Source of the DNA: Planctomycetota bacterium
GTDB taxonomy: Bacteria; Planctomycetota; JAJSAM01; JAJVHW01
Direction of reading: 5' to 3'
NCBI GenBank assembly: GCA_024280885.1
Contig: JAJRPF010000003.1
Span: forward strand, 1-64,000
DNA length: 64,000 nucleotides
The translations under genes and the position numbers were made by a program. Shown piece by piece: positions 1 through 7,600 of this stretch (position 1 is its first letter; every line of letters starts with the position of its first letter). Under the pieces are notes generated by a model, which saw only the letters and a list, made by a program, of their open reading frames with translations, did not search any database and was not told the origin of the DNA.

Positions 1-172
1 ACTCCGCCTCGCTACGCTCAGCTACGTCGCGACCAGCGGTCCTGTCCTCCATGCTCTCTGACATTCCTGCCTCCTCTCGGAGGCGGCCATCGAGCCACTG
101 CTACGCCATCGAAACAGGACACCTTTTTCGGACACCAAACAATCGCATCGCCGGGAGGATCGCCTAACGAAA

Positions 173-1174
173 GTGGCGCCCATCCCCTACGACGCTCACG
201 CCCAGTGTCCCCGCTTTCTCCAGTTCCTTCGCCAGGTGTTCGTCGATCAGACGCTCATCGACTTCATTCGGGTTGCGGTCGGGTACACGCTCATGGGCGC
301 TGCGAGCGAGCAGGTATTCATCGTGCTCGTCGGATCGGGGGCGAACGGGAAGGGGACGTTCCTTCGCGCACTTCGCGGCGTGCTGGGGGAGTACGCCGTC
401 CAAGCGTCGATGGAGTCCTTCCTGGTCCAGCGGACGGACGCATCGCGACCGCGAGAGGACATCGCGGCGCTCCGTGCCGCGCGACTTGTGATCGCCAGCG
501 AAGTGGGAGAGGACCGCTTATTGGACGAGGCCACGGTGAAGCACCTCACTGGCGGTGACCCCGTCCGAGCACGTCGTCTCTACGGACACGAATTCGAGTT
601 CACGCCGATGTTCGTACTGTGGATGGACACCAACCACCTGCCGCGCATCCGTGGAACGGATGACGGCATCTGGCGACGCATCCTGCCCGTCGAGATGAAG
701 GCTAGTTTTCGAGGCGATCGTGCTGATCGGTCCCTCGATCGCGCGCTTGAGGCGGAGCGGCCGGGCGTTCTCGCGTGGATGGTGCGCGGCGCCACGGAGT
801 GGGCGCGTGACGGCCTTCGCGTGCCATCGAGTGTCGAGCGATCCCGACAACGGTATCGCGGTCAAGAAGACACCGTCGGTGCGTTCCTCGACGACTGCGC
901 CGAGCGCGTGCGTGGCAGTGCGGTGGTGTCCGGGAGGCTCTTCGACGTGTTCGACGAGTGGTGTCGAGACTCGGGTTCGGAACCCATGAGTCAGACGGCA
1001 TTCGGCCGCAGACTCACCGCTCGAGGTCACGGCACACGTAGGCACCGAGGCGACCGCGTTCGTCTCGGGCTTCGGCTTCCGCGGCATCCCGAAGTGAACC
1101 GCAACCTGGAGGAGCAACGGAACCTCATCGACGACTCGGGTACTACGGACGCCGGGACGGCGTGCGCTGGGTGA
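173..1174 (+). CDS. D5/P4-family phage helicase, 5'-truncated
   Basis: 333 aa matching the C-terminal half of D5/P4-type primase-helicases, which unwind DNA at the replication origin of phages and satellites. The N-terminal D5 segment is visible at residues 6-45, the Walker A motif GSGANGKGT at about 54-62, and a conserved block ending DDGIWRRILPVEM near 163-175. Family members are usually more than twice this length because a primase domain precedes the helicase; it is absent here. The reading frame stays open upstream only to a TGA at 59-61 and that stretch shows no primase signature. A GTG start is assumed; GGGAGG at 153-158 is a rather distant ribosome site. The last 30 residues look unlike the family. 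Probably a decayed replication gene of the integrated element. Confidence 0.75.
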   Translation: MAPIPYDAHAQCPRFLQFLRQVFVDQTLIDFIRVAVGYTLMGAASEQVFIVLVGSGANGKGTFLRALRGVLGEYAVQASMESFLVQRTDASRPREDIAALRAARLVIASEVGEDRLLDEATVKHLTGGDPVRARRLYGHEFEFTPMFVLWMDTNHLPRIRGTDDGIWRRILPVEMKASFRGDRADRSLDRALEAERPGVLAWMVRGATEWARDGLRVPSSVERSRQRYRGQEDTVGAFLDDCAERVRGSAVVSGRLFDVFDEWCRDSGSEPMSQTAFGRRLTARGHGTRRHRGDRVRLGLRLPRHPEVNRNLEEQRNLIDDSGTTDAGTACAG

Positions 1175-1226
1175 TGATCGCTGCATCTCCGCACCGTTCA
1201 GCACTGCCTAGCGTCGCCGATGGCGT

Positions 1227-1237
1227 GGGGGGGGGGG
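1227..1237. repeat. Homopolymer run of 11 G
   Basis: Eleven consecutive G residues lie five bases before the GTG taken as start of the next gene. Runs like this are prone to slippage in replication and in sequencing, so the distance between any ribosome site and the start, or the true start itself, is uncertain. Confidence 0.9.
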
Positions 1238-1241
1238 CGCG

Positions 1242-1661
1242 GTGAGCCAGCCGCACTCGGCACCAGAGCGTGGAGGCTTCGCCGCAGTCGAAGGACGCGC
1301 CCTCGCTGGCCGTGGACGCGTGACGTCCCCGCGCGTCTGCCACCTGAAGCACGACCTAGCCCCGATCCTCTCGCGGAGCGAGGCAGCCGCCGCGCTCGGC
1401 ATTGCAGAAAGCACGCTTCGGCGCTGGGAGACAGAGAGACGCATTCCGTTCAGCCGCCTGTCGCAGAAGGTGAGCGTCTACTTGCTCGATGACCCTCAAG
1501 AGATGGGAGGCCGAGCGGAAGCTCCCGTCTGCCGGATCACGCAGAAGGTCACGGTGTACTCGCTCGCCGAGCTTGAGCGCCACGATGCGGCGCCGGAGGA
1601 GGCGCGGGCGGCGAGGCGGAAGAAGAGCGCGAAGGACTCGTCGGAGAAGGGGCCTGCGTGA
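1242..1661 (+). CDS. Excisionase-like HTH protein with degenerate second HTH
   Basis: 139 aa. Residues about 44-75 form a MerR/excisionase-type helix-turn-helix (SRSEAAAALGIAESTLRRWE), the kind that bends DNA for recombination directionality or regulates small integrative elements. Just downstream the DNA repeats the recognition-helix segment: a second TLKRWEAERKLP is encoded in another frame, and the frame recovers at ITQKVTVYSLAEL, which mirrors SQKVSVYLLDD of the first copy. The gene therefore looks like a tandem HTH duplication with an internal frame slip. The C-terminus is Lys/Arg/Ala-rich. It overlaps the next gene by one base (TGATG), indicating co-translation. The start is uncertain because of the poly-G run. 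Confidence 0.55.
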   Translation: MSQPHSAPERGGFAAVEGRALAGRGRVTSPRVCHLKHDLAPILSRSEAAAALGIAESTLRRWETERRIPFSRLSQKVSVYLLDDPQEMGGRAEAPVCRITQKVTVYSLAELERHDAAPEEARAARRKKSAKDSSEKGPA

Positions 1662-1981
1662 TGACGTCTGGCGTGCTGCCCGACGAGAGCCGCGAGTTGC
1701 TCACGCGCGCGCAGGCCGCAGAGCGTCTCGGTCTCTCCACGCGCACGCTCGACCGCCTCGTGGCCGCGCGTCTGGTCCGCTACGTGAAGCTCGGTAGCGG
1801 TCGCCGATCGCCGATCCGCTTCCACGCCGCGGACCTCGACGAGTACCTGGAGCGCCGCGCCGTCGCTCCGCGCGTGCACACTGGCTTGGACCGCCAGCGC
1901 CTGCTGCGCCTCGCTGAGCGCGCAGAAGATGCGGCGCGCGAACTCCGGGCCGCGCTGCTCGAAGTCGCCGACGCGGGTTAG
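1661..1981 (+). CDS. Excisionase-family HTH_17 DNA-binding protein
   Basis: 106 aa from the ATG at 1661. Residues about 12-62 are a typical helix_turn_helix_17 domain: LTRAQAAERLGLSTRTLDRL followed by a basic wing (GSGRRSPIRFH) and DLDEYLERRA. Such proteins act as excisionases or as AlpA-type regulators of integrase genes in phage-like elements. The C-terminal 40 residues are predicted helical and may dimerise. The ATG overlaps the upstream stop (TGATG). Its stop codon overlaps by four bases that of the convergent integrase gene, so the two genes are packed tail to tail, as expected of a compact integrative element. Confidence 0.7.
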   Translation: MTSGVLPDESRELLTRAQAAERLGLSTRTLDRLVAARLVRYVKLGSGRRSPIRFHAADLDEYLERRAVAPRVHTGLDRQRLLRLAERAEDAARELRAALLEVADAG

Positions 1982-3315
1982 CGGGCGCTCGCTCGACTGC
2001 CGCTCGCAATGCTCACTACCGTGGCCTCCGGAACTTCCCCCGCGATCGTCCGCGCCACCTTCTCGATCCCGAGAGCGGTCTCCAACGTCCGCGCGTCCGC
2101 TGGGATGCCGACGAGTGCCTCAAGGTAGTAGTTCTGCGCCACCTGGATCGAGTGTCCGAGTTGCGCGGCAGAGCGGTACAGCGAGCCGACAATGTTCGGC
2201 GCCGACGCCAGGTAGCTCGCGCACGTCTGACGCAGGAGTTGTGGAGAGAACCGCGGCGACTCGTGCTTCGACAACAACCGCATGCGCGCCTTCTTCACGT
2301 CCTCCGCCGTCTCGGGGCCGTTCACGAACACGCGACCGACCCCGCCGGTCTCACTCTCTAGACGGCGCAGCAGGTCCACAACGGACGGACAGATCGTCAA
2401 GTCGATGCGCCGCATCTTCCTCGTCTTCGTCGCGGTGCCCTCCAGCGTGATCGACGGCGCGGGGTTGCCGTAGCCGTCCGCGGCATCGAGTTGGACGGAG
2501 TCCCAAGTCAGTGCGAGGGCCTCGCCCGCGCGGCACCCTGTCAGCGCGACGAAGAGCACCCAAGGGGCGAACTCGCGGCAGCGATACCGTGGGTTGACCT
2601 TCGCGTTCGCGGTCGCTGCGTCGTGCGCCAGGGCCGCGAAGAGGATCGCCTCTATCTGCGCCGGCGTCAGGATGTTGATGCGGCGTTCTGCGGAACGAAC
2701 GCCCTTCAGCGTGTCGCGCAAGTCGTCGCTGGAGAGTCGTGCGAGTTTCGCGCGACGACACCAGTTCAGAAACGCCTTCACCGAACCGAGCACCTTCGAG
2801 ACCGTCGCGGGAGCTCGCGTCTTCTGCGCCTCGCGCCGCGCACCGCGCTTCGCCCCCTTCGCCTGCACGCGCAGCGCCTGCTCCGTCATGCATCGCCGGA
2901 ACTCCATCATGTGCCGCGTCGTCAGATCGAGGCCGTCGGCGACGCCATGGCCGTCGCACCACGACGTGAACTGCTCGAGGTCCGTGGTGTACGTCGCCAG
3001 CGTACGCGGCCGCAGCTCCGGCTTCACGTGCGCGAGGTACCGCGTGACGCACTCGCCGATCTTCTCTCGCGCGTACGTGGCGGCGACGCCATAGATCGAG
3101 ATGTCGGCCCGCGTCCTCTGGTCCTCGTCGTACTTGTCCTTCGCCCAGATGCAGGCCGCGGACTTCGACTGGATCCCGAGTCTCGCGAGCGAGAGCGTGC
3201 GGCGCCTTCCGGTCAGCGGGTCGGTGTAGTTCGCGACCTGGCCGTAGCCCTCGCGCTTGTAGTGGCTGACGCCTGGGTGCTTGTCGCGGCAGGGCTTAGA
3301 CTTGCTGCGGGCCAT
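1978..3315 (-). CDS. Tyrosine recombinase / phage-type integrase
   Basis: 445 aa site-specific recombinase. An N-terminal SAM-like core-binding region spans about residues 80-190 and the catalytic domain about 215-415. Visible catalytic positions: Arg262 in TGCRAGEAL, a Lys in the TKTRK segment near 297-300, the box II motif QLLRQT at 359-364 in which the usual first His is Gln359 while Arg362 is kept, His388 in QLGHS, and the nucleophile Tyr396 or 397 in QNYYLEA. It sits 220 bp inside a tRNA 3' half, the standard place for an integrase acting on a tRNA attachment site. ATG start at 3315. The His-to-Gln change is tolerated in part of the family, so the enzyme may still be active. Confidence 0.92.
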   Translation of the reverse strand: MARSKSKPCRDKHPGVSHYKREGYGQVANYTDPLTGRRRTLSLARLGIQSKSAACIWAKDKYDEDQRTRADISIYGVAATYAREKIGECVTRYLAHVKPELRPRTLATYTTDLEQFTSWCDGHGVADGLDLTTRHMMEFRRCMTEQALRVQAKGAKRGARREAQKTRAPATVSKVLGSVKAFLNWCRRAKLARLSSDDLRDTLKGVRSAERRINILTPAQIEAILFAALAHDAATANAKVNPRYRCREFAPWVLFVALTGCRAGEALALTWDSVQLDAADGYGNPAPSITLEGTATKTRKMRRIDLTICPSVVDLLRRLESETGGVGRVFVNGPETAEDVKKARMRLLSKHESPRFSPQLLRQTCASYLASAPNIVGSLYRSAAQLGHSIQVAQNYYLEALVGIPADARTLETALGIEKVARTIAGEVPEATVVSIASGSRASAR

Positions 3316-3532
3316 GGGACCTCCTCGATGAGTTCCTCTGCGCCAAGTCGCGCCTCGGGGTTACCGCCCCGGGGCGTGGCGCTTTCGCGCTCCATCGTAG
3401 GTGTCGGGCCCGCGATCGTATGCTGATTGTATGCAGAATTCCGGCGCGATGTGGCGAAGCGGGGGCCGTCTCAGGTCCTGATTTGAGCCTGGTTCGCCAT
3501 CCTTCGCCACCCGCGAGCCTGCCCGGCAGCCA

Positions 3533-3577
3533 TTCATAACCCGCAGGTCGTTGGTTCAAGTCCAACCGCCGGCACCA
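3533..3577 (+). other. attR-like 3' half of a tRNA with anticodon CAT
   Basis: Reads as the 3' half of a tRNA from the anticodon loop onward: loop TTCATAA, 3' anticodon stem CCCGC, variable loop AGGTC, T-arm GTTGG-TTCAAGT-CCAAC with five perfect pairs, acceptor strand CGCCGGC, A and CCA. The five bases before the loop do not pair with CCCGC and no D-arm or matching 5' acceptor lies upstream, so the gene is not intact here. CAT fits initiator or elongator tRNA-Met or tRNA-Ile2; the CCC in the stem favours initiator. Beside an integrase, this is the right attachment site left by integration into a tRNA, whose whole copy should lie left of the window. Confidence 0.75.
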
Positions 3578-3664
3578 CACACGGCGCGCCAGCGCCGCCT
3601 GAGGACGGGGTTCGCCGCGGGCCACCGAACCAACGACGATTCGGGTCGGGTTCACATCCACTGT

Positions 3665-3783
3665 GGATCAGGCTGCGCCTGATCGATTTGGATGCAGACC
3701 TCGGTCGCGGGGCGTTCGCGGACTTCGTCCGCTCCTTTGCCGCTCTCTCGGTTCAAGTCCGGTGGCTGACAGCACTACACGGC
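3665..3783 (+). repeat. Direct repeat A, copy 1 (tRNA-tail-like)
   Basis: About 115 bp, closely matched by 3882-4004. It begins with the GATCAGGC hairpin, contains the GCGGACTTCGTCCGC hairpin, and ends with TCGGTTCAAGTCC and GGTGGCTG, resembling a tRNA T-arm and acceptor strand. In this copy the terminal CACCA has drifted to CAGCA. Confidence 0.75.
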
Positions 3784-3881
3784 TCGCCTGCGGCGCCCGG
3801 CTCGCCTGCGGCGCCCGTGGGTGGGGAGGTTGGCTGGCTGTCCGCAACGACGATGACACGGGGTTGGTTCGCGTCCTCTCG

Positions 3882-4004
3882 GGATCAGGCTGCGCCTGAT
3901 CGACTCGGACACAGACCTCGTTCGCGGGGGTGTCGCGGACTTCGTCCGCGCCTTGCCCGCTCCCTCGGTTCAAGTCCGGTGGCTGGCACCACACACGGCG
4001 CGAC
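3882..4004 (+). repeat. Direct repeat A, copy 2 (tRNA-tail-like)
   Basis: Second copy of the 3665-3783 repeat. It ends in GGTTCAAGTCC, GGCTGGCACCA and then ACACACGGCGCG. The last 18 bases (3985-4002) are identical to 3571-3588, the end and downstream flank of the attR tRNA half, so the two sites share both the tRNA-like tail and what follows it. Confidence 0.75.
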
Positions 4005-4054
4005 TGGTATCGCTGGGTTGTGCGAACGCCTTGGGCGGCCTCGCGACATCGGCC

Positions 4055-4132
4055 CGCCGTCCCCGGTCGGCGGCGGAGCAACGACGTCGCTTGTCGGGGC
4101 CAGGTTGCCCGCAGACGCCCGGGTACGATCCG
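4055..4132 (+). repeat. Direct repeat B, copy 1
   Basis: About 78 bp beginning CGCCGTCCCCGGTCGGCGG and ending near GGGTACGATCCGAG, repeated at 4285-4362 with roughly ten differences. It lies in the gene-free segment and has no coding signature. Confidence 0.75.
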
Positions 4133-4190
4133 AGCCCCGCGGCTTTCTCCAGGCAGATCGAGAACGAGGGCGGACCCCCGGATTTGGATG

Positions 4191-4213
4191 GTGCCCGGTG
4201 ACGGGCGGTCCAA
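4191..4213. repeat. Inverted repeat, left arm (partner 4453-4475)
   Basis: The 23 bases starting GTGCCCGGTGACGGGCGG are the perfect reverse complement of 4453-4475. The arms are 239 bp apart and enclose repeat B copy 2. A perfect match among otherwise diverged repeats points to recent duplication or gene conversion. Confidence 0.8.
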
Positions 4214-4284
4214 CTGCTTGGCTGCTGCCGCGCCCTCGGTCCGCCAGACACCGGGCACCGCGGTGCGGATTCAAGACACCGCCA

Positions 4285-4362
4285 CGCCGTCCCCGGTCGG
4301 CGGCGGAGCAACGATGTCTCTTGTGGAGGCCAGGTGGCCCGCCGACGCCCGGGCACGATCCG
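4285..4362 (+). repeat. Direct repeat B, copy 2
   Basis: Second copy of the 4055-4132 repeat, exactly 230 bp downstream. Its tail CCCGGGCACGATCCG recurs again near 4465-4482, so the element's end is present at least three times. Confidence 0.75.
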
Positions 4363-4600
4363 CGAGGCAACGCTCTCTGCGACATCCCGACGTCGAAAAC
4401 GCTCTCCGTGCTTGGTCTCTGGCGGGGCGACGAGCTCTCTTGTTCGAGACACTTGGACCGCCCGTCACCGGGCACGATCCGAGACCCTCGTCCGGCCCCA
4501 CTGTCCCCGCGGGGAAGTGAGTTGTACTTCGCTCCGGCACTGTCGGTCAGGCACTGAGTTGCCGATGTTGGTCTTACCTGTAGGCTCCATCTCTCCACCC

Positions 4601-7600
4601 ATGCGCGCGCGGATACCCCTCTATGCCTTCGTGCTGGTTTCGGCGCTCGCCGTGGCCGGGGCGGCAGAGGATCGGCCGGTGGTGGCGCCGGGGATGCTCT
4701 CCGAAGAGATCGTTGCCTTGGTCGAGGGGCCGCAGGCGGAGTCGGTCGATGTATTCCTCATCTTCGGCGAGCAGCCCGCTCGGGCTGCGTCGTGCGGGAT
4801 CCGCTCGGCGTATGGCGCGCGCGTTGCGGAGGTGTTGCGTCCGACGCGCGAGGCGCTGGCCCGGATCGAGCCACTCCTGCTTCCGCGCGAGGAGCGTGCG
4901 CTGCTCTCGGTCGGCGCGCAGTTCATGGCCGAGAATGCGCTCCTGCGTCCGGAAGAGCGCGAGCAGCGGCGCATTGCGAACGCCGAGGCGACGGACCTGC
5001 TCGAGCAGATGCGGCGCGAGATCGTTGCCGAGGCGTGGGCCCGCTGCGCGCCGATCCAGCAACCGCTCGTCGATCACGTCGAGGCCATCGCCGGAGCGCG
5101 TGTCCTGGTACAGACGTCGGTGCTCAATGCCGTTGTCGTGCGCATGTGGCCTGCGGACCTGCCTGCGCTGATCGCTGCGCATCCCGAGATCGCAGCCGTG
5201 CGGTTGGCGCGGACGCGCACGGTCTCGATGGACGTCTCGGCGCCTGCGATGGGGGCCGATGACTGGGCGAACAACAGCGTCGACGGAAGCAATCAGAAGG
5301 TCGCGATCGTCGACACAGGAGTAGACGGCACGCATCCCGCGCTTGGCGTATCGGGAACCAGCATCGTTGTCGGCAGCACGGTGAAGTTGCAGGCGGCGAA
5401 GACCGCGTCGGACTTCAACGACGACAGCACGAGTACCGACGACCAGCAAGGGCACGGCACGCATCTGGCCGGGACCGTGGCGAGTCAGGACAGCGCGTAC
5501 GGCGGCGTAGCGCCGGGCGCGCGCTTGCTGAACGCGAAGTGCTTCTACCGAACGTCGGGCAACGGAGGGTCCGCTCGCGACGCGGATATCGTTGCGGCGA
5601 GTGATTGGGCGCTGACGAACGGCGCCGGTATCTTGAACCTCTCGTTCACCGGCGGAGGAACTGCGAACGGCTCGTCGGCACTGACGGTCTTCTACGACGC
5701 AATCGTTGACGTCACAGGTGCATCCGTGGCCGTTGCGGCGGGGAACGCGGGTCCGAACACGAGCACGCTCGGGACGCCCGGAGATGCGTTCAACGCGATC
5801 ACGGTCGGTGCGCAGGACGACCGCGGCCCCGTGTCCACAGGCAACGACCGGCTGGCGAGTTTCTCCTCGCGCGGGCCGACGTCGGATGGGCGGCTGAAGC
5901 CGGATCTCGTCGCACCGGGAGTCTCGATCAAGAGCACACGCAACACGTGGGAGGGCTCGACGAGCGACTTCTCCGTGAAGAGCGGAACATCGATGGCGAC
6001 ACCGCATATCGCCGGGGCGCTCGCGCTGCTTCTGGATCACGAATCGAACTGGGAGCCAGCGGCGCTCAAGGCATTGCTCCTCAACTCAACGCTCAACGCG
6101 TCGCCCGCGCCGACGACGCCCGGTTCGAGCTGGGGCTTCGGCGCAGCAGACCTCTCCCAGGCGTACACGGATCGGGCGCGCGTCCAGAGCGGGACGCTGA
6201 CCTCGACGGGCAGCAGGACGCAATTCTACGCGCTCTCGAGTGGCGTGTCCGGCGATCGGGCGACACTCTGCTGGAATCGCGTGGCGGGCTTCGCGTCCGG
6301 CGGACGCAGTGCAGGCGGCGGCACCGCCAAGTCGCTCGTGAACCTGGATCTCGCCCTCTACGACGCATCGAGCGGTTCCGAGCACGTTGTTAGCACGAGC
6401 ACTGTGGACTCGGTCGAGCAGGTGGCGACGACATCGGCCGTCAGCGACGCCGTTCTCAAAGTGAAGCGCACGGGGGCGTTCCCGTCGGGGCAGACCGACG
6501 TCGACTTCGGCGTGGCGACATCGGCGGCGATCCGGGCCGTGGACCCGCCCGAGCCGGTAGTCGAGCTGAGCGCGCCGGATGCCGCCGCGGGTGGCGGAGC
6601 GCTCACGATCACCGCGACGGTCTCCAATGACGGCGGCCTCGCCGCGATCGCACCTGACGTCACGCTCGCGCTTCCGACGGGGTGGTCGTTCACGGCGGGA
6701 TCGCCGGCCAAGGTCACTCTCTCCGACATCGACGTCGATGGCGTCACCACGGCGCGTTGGGATGTGGTCGCCGCAACGAGCGAGGGCGCCGCGACACTGA
6801 CCGCGTCGGCGACGACGCTCTCGTACGGCGAGCGCTTCGATTCGTCGGAAGCCGAGATCGACGTGGATGTCGATGCGACGCCCCCGACCGCCGATGCCGG
6901 GGACGATGTCTCGGCATTCGCGACGTCGTCCGACGGACGCGCCGTCGTCCTGAACGGTTCGGGTTCGGACGACTCCGGTGTCGCGGTCACGTTCGCGTGG
7001 GACGCCGACGGCGACGGCGACTTCGATGACGCCACAGGCGCCGCCCCGACCGTCACGGTACCGCTTGGGACGAACGTCGTGACACTGCAGGTCTCCGACC
7101 ACGTGGGGAACTCCGCGACCGACACGGTCAACGTGCAGATCCGCGACAATCCGCCGACGTCGAACGCTGGTGCCGACCTCGAGGGCGTCGAGGGGACGCC
7201 CGTTTTCTTCAACGGCGCCGCGAGCACCGACATCGAGGACAATCTGATTTACGAGTGGGCGTTCGGCGATGGGGCAGTCGCCGCGGGAGTCCGCCCGGCG
7301 CATATCTACGGCGACAACGGGCGCTACACCGCGACGCTGACGGTTGTGGACGGTGCCGGTCAGCGGGCGTCGGACACGGTCGTCGTGGACGTCGCGAACG
7401 CGGACCCACAGCCTGACGCGGGGCCGGACGTCGTCACTGCCGAGGGGCGCTCCGTCCAATTCTCGGGGATGGCCGTCGATGCGGGGGCGTCCGACGAACT
7501 CGCGTATCGCTGGACCTTCGGCGACGGCGGGTCCGCGAGCGTCGCTGCGCCGATCTATCGCTACGTCCAGGACGGCGTGTTCACGGCAGCGTTCACCGTG

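Larger units (their letters stand above)
3578..4600. other. Gene-free repeat-rich segment
   Basis: About 1 kb without a supportable gene; open frames here are Arg/Ser/Pro-rich and repeat peptides typical of antisense tRNA sequence. It contains two pairs of direct repeats, one long inverted repeat and small perfect hairpins, such as GATCAGGC-TGC-GCCTGATC at 3666-3684 and GCGGAC-TTC-GTCCGC just after it, and two tandem copies of a GC-rich 18-mer near 3780-3817. The segment adjoins an attachment site and may be debris from repeated integration events. Confidence 0.6.

Noticed and set aside
3500..3577. Complete tRNA gene
   Set aside because: Anticodon stem 5' side does not pair with CCCGC, and no D-arm or matching acceptor strand lies upstream.
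3653..4598. Long open frames on both strands over the repeat-rich kilobase
   Set aside because: They repeat the same Arg/Ser/Pro-rich peptides in several frames, some typical of antisense tRNA sequence, have no start context and overlap the repeats.
4334..4600. N-terminal extension of the S8 protease
   Set aside because: It runs through repeat B copy 2 and would bury the signal peptide that begins at 4601.
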